Assembly: GCF_017813355.1 (NCBI RefSeq)
Contig: NZ_JAGIYZ010000010.1
Location: 108,465-172,464, forward strand
DNA: 64,000 bases
Reading direction: 5' to 3'
DNA from: Roseomonas nitratireducens
GTDB taxonomy: Bacteria > Pseudomonadota > Alphaproteobacteria > Acetobacterales > Acetobacteraceae
This document shows, in pieces, positions 1 through 6,727 of the stretch (positions are counted from its first letter, which is position 1; the number at the start of each line of letters is the position of its first letter). The position numbers and the translations under genes were made by a program. Under the pieces are notes generated by a model. That model was not told the DNA's origin. It saw only the letters and a program-made list of their open reading frames with translations, and searched no databases.

Positions 1-1
1 A

Positions 2-208
2 TCCATGGCGCGGCATGTCAGCGACATGGCGGACCCGGACGCGAACTGGTTCGTGCTGTGGGGCGGGCAGGATGGCTGGCTCGGCTCGGCGGCCTTCGCG
101 GACCAGGTGCCGATGTGGCGGGAACGGCGATCCATCCGCATTCCCCTGCGGCCGGAGACGGTCGCGCGCGACTTCCCGCGTGCAACACGGCTGGAACCGC
201 GGCGATGA
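2..208 (+). CDS. Penicillin acylase family protein, C-terminal fragment (cut by window start)
   Basis: This is an open frame entering from the left edge, with 68 codons visible before TGA. The C-terminal pattern (ADPD..WFVL.GGQDG.....FADQVPMW) is the conserved tail of penicillin/cephalosporin acylase-type N-terminal nucleophile amidohydrolases, where a GGQSG..Y.DQ..LW-like stretch precedes the end of the beta chain. These enzymes hydrolyse N-acyl amide bonds, usually in the periplasm. The catalytic Ser and signal peptide lie outside the window. Its stop overlaps the start of the GH3 gene (ATGA), so the two are probably translationally coupled. The family call rests on the tail only. Confidence 0.6.
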   Translation, partial: SMARHVSDMADPDANWFVLWGGQDGWLGSAAFADQVPMWRERRSIRIPLRPETVARDFPRATRLEPRR

Positions 209-1782
209 GCATCCCCTTCGATTCCACGCCCTACCTCAAGGCCTATGTCGCGGCCCGGCTGCGCCGGCTGCGCGCCATGGACCCGGCGGCGGAGCAGGAA
301 AGGCTGCTGCTGTCCCTGGTGCGTCACGCCGCGGGCACGCGCTTCGGCCGCGACCACGGCTTCGCCGGCATCCGCTCGGTCGCCGACTTCCAGCACGCCG
401 TGCCGCTGCGGCGGTACGAAGCGCTGCACGCGGACTACCTAGCCGCCGCGCTGCCGGTGCTGGAAGGCGTGCTCTGGCCGGGGCGCACACCCTATCTCGC
501 GCTCTCCTCCGGCACCACCTCGGGCACCACGAAGCGCATCCCGGTGACGCGGGAGATGGTGCGCGCCAATCGCGGCGCGGCGCTGGACACGCTGGCCTGG
601 CACCTGGCAGCGAACCCGCGCGCGCGGCCCTTCGGCGGGCTGTCCTTCATGCTCGGCGGATCGACGGATCTGCGCGAGGTCGCGCCGGGCGTGCGGGAGG
701 GCGACCTGTCGGGCATCGCGGCGCATGAGGTGCCCTCCGCCCTACGCCGCTGGTCCTGGCCGCCGGAAGACCTCGCGCTGCTGGCCGATTGGGACGCGAA
801 GCTCGCGCGGCTCGCGGCCGAGGCGCCGGCGCGGGAGATCCGCATGGTCTCGGGCACGCCATCCTGGCTGCTGCTGCTGTTCGAGCGGCTCGCCGCGCGG
901 CACGGCATGGCGCCGCTGCCCGCGCTCGAATTGCTGATCCATGGCGGGATCGCCTGGGGGCCCTATCGCGACCGGCTCGCGCCCTTCCTGCCTTCCGGCT
1001 GCGCGACGCGGGAGGTCTATCCGGCGAGCGAGGGCTTCGTCGCCATCGCCGACCGGGGCGAGGGCGAGGGCATGCGCCTCAACCTCGACCGTGGCTGCTT
1101 CTTCGAATTCGTGCCCGTGGAGGAACTCGACGCCGCGACGCCCGCGCGCCACTGGGCGGCGACGGTCGAGACGGGCGTGGAGTACGCCGTGGTGGTGTCC
1201 TCCTGCGCAGGGCTGTTCGGCTACGTGCTGGGCGACACGGTGCGCTTCGTCGATCGCGCGCCGCCGCGGCTGCTGGTGACGGGGCGGACCTCCTGGACGC
1301 TGTCGGCCTTCGGCGAACACCTGGCGGGGGAGGAGATCGAGGCGGCGATCATGCAGGCGGCGCGGGGGATCGGCCTCGCCGTCGCGGAATACATGGTCGG
1401 GCCGGAATTCGTGGGCAGCCTCGGGCGGCATCGCTGGTGCGTCGAGGCCGCGGGCGCGGTGCCGTCCGACGCCGCGCCGCGGCTTTCCGCCGCGATCGAT
1501 GCCGCGCTGCGCGCCGCAAACGACGACTACGCGGTGCACCGGGACGGCGCGCAGATGGCCCCGCCCGAGGTCGCGATCCTGCCGCCCGGCGCCTTCGCCG
1601 CCTGGATGCGCGCGCAGGGCAAGCTGGGCGGGCAGCACAAGGTGCCGCGCGTGATCGCCGACCCGGCGCGCTTCGCCGCCGCGGCGGCCGCGCTCATACC
1701 GCCTGGCCAAAGGTCTGACCTTTGGCCGGGCGGTATGGCGCGCGGGGTTGGTGGGGCGGCCGCGCGCGAAACCAATGACTGA
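205..1782 (+). CDS. GH3 auxin-responsive promoter family protein (acyl-adenylate-forming amido synthetase)
   Basis: 525 residues starting at the ATG that overlaps the upstream stop. Plant GH3 proteins adenylate carboxylic acids such as indole acetate or jasmonate and conjugate them to amino acids. All three ATP/AMP signatures are visible: the P-loop-like SSGTTSGTTKRIP near residues 100-112, YPASEGFVAI near 270, and YVLGDTVRF near 340-348. Length is close to other bacterial GH3 homologues. The final 28 residues are odd: they are encoded partly by a 20-bp-arm palindrome (1696-1736) and end inside a second palindrome, so the extreme C-terminus looks recently appended. The substrate is unknown. 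Confidence 0.85.
   Translation: MSIPFDSTPYLKAYVAARLRRLRAMDPAAEQERLLLSLVRHAAGTRFGRDHGFAGIRSVADFQHAVPLRRYEALHADYLAAALPVLEGVLWPGRTPYLALSSGTTSGTTKRIPVTREMVRANRGAALDTLAWHLAANPRARPFGGLSFMLGGSTDLREVAPGVREGDLSGIAAHEVPSALRRWSWPPEDLALLADWDAKLARLAAEAPAREIRMVSGTPSWLLLLFERLAARHGMAPLPALELLIHGGIAWGPYRDRLAPFLPSGCATREVYPASEGFVAIADRGEGEGMRLNLDRGCFFEFVPVEELDAATPARHWAATVETGVEYAVVVSSCAGLFGYVLGDTVRFVDRAPPRLLVTGRTSWTLSAFGEHLAGEEIEAAIMQAARGIGLAVAEYMVGPEFVGSLGRHRWCVEAAGAVPSDAAPRLSAAIDAALRAANDDYAVHRDGAQMAPPEVAILPPGAFAAWMRAQGKLGGQHKVPRVIADPARFAAAAAALIPPGQRSDLWPGGMARGVGGAAARETND
1696..1736. repeat. Near-perfect 41-bp palindrome inside the 3' end of the GH3 gene
   Basis: Arms 1696-1715 and 1717-1736 are 20 bp each with 19/20 complementarity (one T-G position at 1704/1728) around a single T. 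The core reads GGCCAAAGGTC / GACCTTTGGCC. It lies in frame within GH3 and encodes part of its odd C-terminal tail. It resembles the palindrome 45 bp downstream, which shares the AAAGGT/ACCTTT core. Confidence 0.85.
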
Positions 1783-1824
1783 TGCCCGGCCGACAAAGGT
1801 CCCACCTTTGTCGGCCGGGCATCA
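1780..1824. terminator. Perfect 21-bp-arm palindrome spanning both convergent stop codons
   Basis: The left arm 1780-1800 and right arm 1804-1824 are perfectly complementary around a CCC loop. The first three bases (TGA) are the stop codon of GH3 on the plus strand. The last three (TCA) are the stop codon of the Bfd-like gene on the minus strand. The structure would form a strong hairpin in both transcripts and probably acts as a bidirectional terminator, although no T-run follows on either side. Confidence 0.75.
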
Positions 1825-2004
1825 GCGCCGCGCCGCCGCCAGCATCGCCCGGATGACGTCGAGGCAGCGGCCGCATTGCGCGGCGCGGCCGCAGCCTTCG
1901 TAGACCTCGGTCGGGCGGCGCGCGCCGGCGGCGATGGCGCGCGCGATGTCCGCGCGCGTCAGCCGGTTGCAGTCGCAGACGATCTCCTCCGCCTGCGCCG
2001 TCAC
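1822..2004 (-). CDS. Bfd-like (2Fe-2S)-binding protein (bacterioferritin-associated ferredoxin type)
   Basis: 60 residues with the BFD-like pattern C10-x-C12 ... C44-x2-C47, matching the CXC-x31-CXXC ligand spacing of Bfd. Bfd-type domains hold a [2Fe-2S] cluster. As a stand-alone protein Bfd donates electrons to bacterioferritin to release stored iron. The GTG start at 2004 lies only 4 bp after the stop of the iron-binding protein upstream, so the two form an operon. An extra Cys at 38 is not part of the canonical ligand set. No bacterioferritin gene is visible nearby. Confidence 0.8.
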   Translation of the reverse strand: MTAQAEEIVCDCNRLTRADIARAIAAGARRPTEVYEGCGRAAQCGRCLDVIRAMLAAARR

Positions 2005-2008
2005 GCGT

Positions 2009-3043
2009 TCAGCGCCAGCCGGCGCGCTGCATGATCTGCAGCGCCTGCGGCGCGAGCGCGCCGTAGCGCTGTGCGTTCAGCACATCGGCGCGGAAGGTGC
2101 CGAGTGCTGCGAGTGCGGGATGCGGCGCGACGTCGGCGACGACCGGGTATTCGAAATTGCCGTTGGCGAACATCTCCTGCGCACGCGGACCGGTCAGGTA
2201 TTCGATGAACTTCAGCGCGACCTCGCGGCGGGAGGAATTGCGCACCACGCCGGCGCCGGAGACGTTCTCATGCGTGCCGCGGTCGCCCGCGCCCTGGTTG
2301 GGGAAGATCACGCCGATCCGGTCGTAGAGCGCCTTCTCCGCCGGGTTCTGGGAAGCGCCGAAGCGCGCCAGGTAATAGGTGTTGGCGATGGCCAGCGCAC
2401 CGACGCCGGCGACCACGGCCTGGAATTGCGGCGTGTCCCCGCCCTGCGGCGGGCGGGCCATGTTCTGCGCCACGCCGCGCGCCCAGGCCTCCGCCGCCTG
2501 TTCGCCGTTCGCGACCAGGATGCTCGCCATCAGCGAGGTGTTGTAGGGATGCGCCGCGGCGCGGACGAGGATCTGGCCGCGGAACTCGGGCTTCGCGAGG
2601 TCCTCGTAGCGCTCGAGCCCCACCGGGCGGCCCTTCGTCTTGTCGTACATGACCACGCGGGCGCGGCGGGAGACGCCGTACCACTGCCCCTCCGGGTCGC
2701 GCAGGCTGGCGAGCACGCGCCCGGCCAGGACATCGGACCGCGTGGGGGCGAGGATGCCGGCCGCGACCGCGCGGGCGAGCCGCGCGCCGTCGACGGTGAT
2801 CAGCACGTCGGCCGGCGTGTTCGCGCCCTCGGACTGGATGCGGGCGATGAGCTGGTCGGCATCGCCCTCGATCAGTCGGATGCGGTAGCCGCTCTCGGCC
2901 GTGAAGCCGTCATACAGCGCACGGTCGGTGTCGTAGTGGCGGGAGGAATAGAGGTTGAGCGTCCGCTCCTGCCCCAGCGCCGGCCGGGCGAGGGCGCCGG
3001 CGGCGAAGGCGGCGGGCAGGGCAAGGAGGTTCCGGCGATGCAT
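2009..3043 (-). CDS. Iron(III) ABC transporter substrate-binding protein (FbpA/FutA type)
   Basis: 344 residues from the ATG at 3043, chosen because it places a clean signal peptide (MHRRNLLALPAAF...ARPALGQ) at the N-terminus; the upstream in-frame ATG lies inside the operator. The mature protein begins with the family-typical LNLYSSRHYDTD and carries the adjacent tyrosines (NTYY, residues 223-224) that ligand Fe(III) in FbpA-type ferric binding proteins. No permease or ATPase gene is adjacent, so the membrane partner must lie elsewhere. It is co-transcribed with the downstream Bfd-like ferredoxin. Two dyads upstream suggest iron-responsive control. Confidence 0.87.
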   Translation of the reverse strand: MHRRNLLALPAAFAAGALARPALGQERTLNLYSSRHYDTDRALYDGFTAESGYRIRLIEGDADQLIARIQSEGANTPADVLITVDGARLARAVAAGILAPTRSDVLAGRVLASLRDPEGQWYGVSRRARVVMYDKTKGRPVGLERYEDLAKPEFRGQILVRAAAHPYNTSLMASILVANGEQAAEAWARGVAQNMARPPQGGDTPQFQAVVAGVGALAIANTYYLARFGASQNPAEKALYDRIGVIFPNQGAGDRGTHENVSGAGVVRNSSRREVALKFIEYLTGPRAQEMFANGNFEYPVVADVAPHPALAALGTFRADVLNAQRYGALAPQALQIMQRAGWR

Positions 3044-3083
3044 GGCGTGGTCCCGTCTGGCGTGTGCCGGCTTGCTAAACCGA

Positions 3084-3125
3084 TTGCGAACCGCTCGCAA
3101 GTCCAATTGCGAACGCGTCGCAATT
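3084..3125. promoter_or_regulatory. Tandem operator: two TTGCGA-N5-TCGCAA dyads upstream of the iron-binding protein
   Basis: The first dyad is TTGCGA (3084-3089), spacer ACCGC, TCGCAA (3095-3100). The second is AATTGCGA (3105-3112), spacer ACGCG, TCGCAATT (3118-3125), with 8-bp perfect arms. The centres are 23 bp apart and lie 41-82 bp upstream of the start codon at 3043. The symmetry and A/T-containing half-sites in an otherwise GC-rich region point to a dimeric repressor. A Fur- or Irr-type iron regulator is the natural guess from the target genes, but identity is inferred. Confidence 0.7.
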
Positions 3126-3193
3126 ACAAACTATTGCGGGCCCCGGCGGCACGCCGCGCGACCGTCGCGCGCCATGCCGCCGGGCGCGGCCGG

Positions 3194-3979
3194 TCAGCCC
3201 TGAAGCCCGCGCAGGAACTTCGCCCGCGCCCCGCCGCCGGCCATCAGGAAGGCGTGGTCGGACCCGCTGAGCAGGAAGCGCGCGCCGAGCGCGATGTAGT
3301 CCGGCGCCACCTTCTCGTCGTAGACGCCGCCCATGCCCATGTGCTTCCCCGCCGCCTTGCAGGCATCGGCCACCTTCGCATAGGCCGCGCGCACGTCCGG
3401 GTGGCCGATCTGCCCCGCGATGCCCATGGACGCCGTCAGGTCCGAGGTGCCGATCATCAGGCAGTCCACGCCGGGCACCGCGGCGATGGCGGCGGCGTTG
3501 GCGACGGCCTCGGGCGTTTCGATCATCACCGTGATCAGGATCTCGGCGTTCAGTTCGCGCTGCGCGGCCGCGGTGTCGTTCACGACGAAGCCGTACTGCG
3601 CCGGCGGCCCGCCCCAGGAACGTTCGCCCACGGGCGGGTAGCGGAAGGCGCGCACCACGGTCTCGGCTTCCGCCGCGTTGTCCACATGCGGGACGACGAC
3701 GCCCATCGCGCCGTTGTCGAGGCAGCGCGTGCCCTCGAACAGCGCGTCCTTACAGCAGCGCACGATCGGCGTGACGCCCTGGCTGAGCGCCGCCATGCAC
3801 ATGCGCGTGGCGTCGTCGACGCTCATCGCGCCGTGCTCCATGTCGATGAACAGCCAGTCGAAGCCCGACGCCGCGGCGATCAGCCCGACCGCGGGCGTGC
3901 GCAGGTGGTGCACGCCGAAGCCGAGGGCGAGTTCGCCCTTTTCGAGCCGCCGGCGGGCGAGGTTGGGTGCGATGGGCAT
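3194..3979 (-). CDS. HpcH/HpaI family aldolase
   Basis: 261 residues. Family members are metal-dependent class II aldolases that cleave 4-hydroxy-2-oxo acids into pyruvate (or a related oxo acid) and an aldehyde. Visible signatures are DWLFIDMEHG (residues 41-50, with the catalytic-base region), the conserved metal-binding MIETPEAV, and GVDCLMIGTSDLTASMG, which forms the phosphate/substrate loop. The start is the ATG giving MPIAPNLARR; an open extension upstream of it is not credible. Neighbours are unrelated, so the physiological substrate cannot be named. Confidence 0.88.
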   Translation of the reverse strand: MPIAPNLARRRLEKGELALGFGVHHLRTPAVGLIAAASGFDWLFIDMEHGAMSVDDATRMCMAALSQGVTPIVRCCKDALFEGTRCLDNGAMGVVVPHVDNAAEAETVVRAFRYPPVGERSWGGPPAQYGFVVNDTAAAQRELNAEILITVMIETPEAVANAAAIAAVPGVDCLMIGTSDLTASMGIAGQIGHPDVRAAYAKVADACKAAGKHMGMGGVYDEKVAPDYIALGARFLLSGSDHAFLMAGGGARAKFLRGLQG

Positions 3980-4035
3980 GGATGCGTTTCCCCTGGGTTC
4001 TGGCGGGCGCAGCGCACCATGCGGCCAGGAGGCGG

Positions 4036-5628
4036 TCAATCGGCGGGGCGGTCGCCGATCAGCGCCATCACGGCCTCCAGCCGGTCCGCCTCCTCCGCCG
4101 GCTTGTCGCGGCGGATGCGCGCGATGCGCGGGAAGCGCAGCGCCACGCCCGATTTGTGCCGGCTGGACAGCTGCGCCGCGTCGAAGGCGACTTCCAGCAC
4201 CAGGCCGCGCTCGACCTCCCGCACCGGGCCGAAGCGGTTGACGGTGTTGTTCCTGATCCACTTGTCGAGCCAGGCGAGTTCATCGTCCGTGTAGCCGGAA
4301 TAGGCCTTGCCGATCGGCACCAGTTCCCCGTCCTCCCGCCAAACGCCGAAGGTGTAGTCGGAATAGAAGCTGCTGCGCTTGCCGTGGCCGCGCTGGGCGT
4401 ACATCAGCACGGCATCGACCGTCAGCGGGTCCCGCTTCCACTTCCACCACAGCCCCTTGGTGCGCCCGGCGAGATAGGGCGCGTCTGCGCGCTTGAGCAT
4501 CAGCCCTTCGATCGACGCGGCGCGCGCGCCGTCGCGGATGCGGGACAGCGCATCGACGCTATCGAAGGGCACGAGCGGCGAGACATCCATCCGCGCCGGC
4601 GCGGTGCGCGCGTGCCAGGCTTCCAGCCGCGCGCGGCGCGCGTCGAAGGGCAGCGGGCGGAGATCCTCCGCCCCCTCGAACAGCAGATCGTACAGGCGCA
4701 CGGCGGCGGGGAAGTCGCGCTGCATCCTCGCCGTCACCGACTTCCGGTTGAGCCGCTGCTGGAGGTCGGCGAAGGGTGCGACCTCGCCATCCCGCACCAC
4801 GAGCAACTCGCCATCCAGAACCCCGTGGAACTCCATCGCCGCGAGGATTTCCGGGAAGGCGGCGGAGATGTCCTCCCCGCCCCGCGACCAGAGCCGCCGC
4901 CCGCCGGGCCCGGCGGTGAGCTGCACGCGGATGCCGTCCCATTTCCATTCCGCGCGCCAATCCTCCGCGCGCAGCGCGGCGAGGTCCGGTGCCTCCAGCG
5001 GGTGGGCGAGCATCAGCGGGCGAAACACCGGCGAATCGCGCGGGTCGGGTGCGGGGGCGCGGCCTTCGAGCCAGGCGAAGATCGGCGCGTAGGGGGGTGC
5101 GACGCCGTGCCAGACCTCCTCGATCGCCTCGACCTTCTGGCCCGACCATTCGGCCAGCGCCACGCGGGCCAGCCGTGCCGACACGCCCACGCGCATCCCC
5201 CCGGTCAGCAGCTTGATCAGCGCGAGCCGCCCGCCGGCATCGAGCGTGTCGAGCCAGCCCGCGAGCAGCGCGGGGATGTCTGATTTCGGCGTGGTCTCCA
5301 GCGCCGCGACGATGTCGCCGAGCGTCGGCGGCGGCGCGTTGATGCCGGCACGCGGCTGCCAGATCAGCGCCACCGTCTCCGCCATGTCGCCCACATAGTC
5401 GTAGGAGAGCCGCCACAGCTCCGGATCGGTGCGCGCCGCGACCAGCTCCCGGATCATGGCGGGCTTGGCGGCGGCGAAGGTCAGCTCCTCGGTCAGCGCG
5501 GCGAGGCCGATGCCGCGATCCGGGTCGGGCTGGCCCGCGAACCACTGGCCGAGCAGGGCGAGCTTGGCGTTGCGGCCGGGGGTGAAGACCAGGCGTTCGA
5601 GCAGTTCGGCGAAGGCGGGCAGGCTCAT
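4036..5628 (-). CDS. ATP-dependent DNA ligase of the ligase-associated repair module
   Basis: 530 residues. An N-terminal DNA-binding domain (about 1-200) is followed by the adenylation domain with EWKWDGIRVQL, where Lys229 of KWDG is the AMP-accepting lysine, and a C-terminal OB fold. Nucleotidyltransferase motifs are visible: DGELLV (III), SIEGLMLKR (IV), WWKWKRD (V). It seals nicked duplex DNA using ATP. The start overlaps the stop of the upstream exonuclease gene (ATGA). This is the Lig member of the Lig-Exo-Lhr-MPE cluster known from Pseudomonas putida and many other proteobacteria. Confidence 0.93.
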   Translation of the reverse strand: MSLPAFAELLERLVFTPGRNAKLALLGQWFAGQPDPDRGIGLAALTEELTFAAAKPAMIRELVAARTDPELWRLSYDYVGDMAETVALIWQPRAGINAPPPTLGDIVAALETTPKSDIPALLAGWLDTLDAGGRLALIKLLTGGMRVGVSARLARVALAEWSGQKVEAIEEVWHGVAPPYAPIFAWLEGRAPAPDPRDSPVFRPLMLAHPLEAPDLAALRAEDWRAEWKWDGIRVQLTAGPGGRRLWSRGGEDISAAFPEILAAMEFHGVLDGELLVVRDGEVAPFADLQQRLNRKSVTARMQRDFPAAVRLYDLLFEGAEDLRPLPFDARRARLEAWHARTAPARMDVSPLVPFDSVDALSRIRDGARAASIEGLMLKRADAPYLAGRTKGLWWKWKRDPLTVDAVLMYAQRGHGKRSSFYSDYTFGVWREDGELVPIGKAYSGYTDDELAWLDKWIRNNTVNRFGPVREVERGLVLEVAFDAAQLSSRHKSGVALRFPRIARIRRDKPAEEADRLEAVMALIGDRPAD

Positions 5629-6671
5629 GCGGCGGGCGCCTCCGCCGCGTCCGTGTCCTCCTCCTCATCGCCGCGTCCGACCAGGTGCAGCGCGCGGCCG
5701 CGGATGCCACGCAAGGACAGGGCGTGGATCAGCGCATCCTCCCGCCCATGGGTCACCCAGATCTCGGGGGCCTGGACGTCCTCGGCGGTGGCGAGCAGCT
5801 CGTCCCAATCGGCGTGGTCGGAAATGACCAGCGGCAATTCGACGCCGCCCTGCCGCGCGCGCTGACGCACGCGCATCCAGCCGGAGGCGACGGCGACCAC
5901 GGGTTCGGCGAGCCGCCGCGCCCAGCGATCCGCGACCGCGGAGGGCGGCGCGAGCACGATCGCGCCCTTCAGCTCCTCCTTCTTCGCGACCGTCGCCGTG
6001 CGCAGCATGCCAAGCGGCACGCCGAGCGATTCGTACAGGCGGCACAGCGCGACATGCGCGCCGTGCAGGTGGATCGGCCGGTCCCAGCCGGCCTGCCGCA
6101 GAAGTGCTACCAGCCGCTGGCACTTGCCCAGCGAATAGCAGCCGACGACATGCGTCCGTTCCGGGAACAGCGCGACGGACCGCAGCAGGCGCGCGATCTC
6201 GGCTTCCGCCGGCGGGTGGCGGAAGACGGGCAGCGCGAAGGTCGCCTCGGTGACGAAGACGTCGCAGGGCTCGGGCTCGAAGCCCGCCGCGGTCGGGTCC
6301 GGCCGGCGCTTGTAGTCGCCCGAGACGACGGCGCGGGATCCCTGCCATTCCATGCAGATCTGCGCCGAGCCCAGCACATGCCCGGCCGGGCGCAGCCAGA
6401 CCCGCACGCCGTTGACGACCAGGGTCTCGCCGAAGCCCAGCGCCTGCTGGGCAACGCCCGCCCTGCCCTCCCCCATCCTCGCGGTCATGATGGCGAGCGT
6501 TTCGGCCGTGGCCAGCACATGGGCGTGGCCCGGGCGCGCATGGTCGGAATGGCCATGGCTGATCACGGCGCGGTCCACGGCGCGGGTCGGGTCGATGAAG
6601 AAGCCGCCCGGCTCGCAGAACAGGCCGGATGGCGTGACCTTCAGCCAGGTCTCGGGGTGGGGTGCTGTCAC
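5625..6671 (-). CDS. Ligase-associated DNA damage response exonuclease (SNM1/beta-CASP metallo-beta-lactamase fold)
   Basis: 348 residues from a GTG at 6671. The ATG at 6737 is possible but would overlap the divergent helicase start. The MBL signature HGHSDH sits at residues 39-44, with further metal-binding positions in RPAGHVLGSAQ and SGDYKRRPD. It resembles SNM1/Artemis-type DNA exonucleases that process DNA ends. It is coupled by ATGA overlap to the ligase downstream. The acidic C-terminal tail (EEEDTDAAEA) is low complexity. Homologues in the P. putida Lhr-MPE-Exo-Lig cluster are 3' exonucleases. Confidence 0.9.
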   Translation of the reverse strand: MTAPHPETWLKVTPSGLFCEPGGFFIDPTRAVDRAVISHGHSDHARPGHAHVLATAETLAIMTARMGEGRAGVAQQALGFGETLVVNGVRVWLRPAGHVLGSAQICMEWQGSRAVVSGDYKRRPDPTAAGFEPEPCDVFVTEATFALPVFRHPPAEAEIARLLRSVALFPERTHVVGCYSLGKCQRLVALLRQAGWDRPIHLHGAHVALCRLYESLGVPLGMLRTATVAKKEELKGAIVLAPPSAVADRWARRLAEPVVAVASGWMRVRQRARQGGVELPLVISDHADWDELLATAEDVQAPEIWVTHGREDALIHALSLRGIRGRALHLVGRGDEEEDTDAAEAPAA

Positions 6672-6727
6672 GGGGCGTATCTGGGCGCCTTCCCGGCGCG
6701 TGGAAGCGCCGCCATATTGCCCCGCGA
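6672..6727. promoter_or_regulatory. Divergent 56-bp promoter region of the repair module
   Basis: This short interval separates the exonuclease-ligase pair (minus) from the helicase-phosphoesterase pair (plus), so both promoters must lie here or in the coding starts. I see no clear SOS (LexA) box, such as the alphaproteobacterial GTTC-N7-GTTC, and no strong dyad. Confidence 0.35.

Noticed and set aside
1934..4294. A 786-codon plus-strand frame
   Set aside because: It is antisense to the iron-binding protein and the aldolase, both well supported, and has the same low-complexity R/H/A-rich composition.
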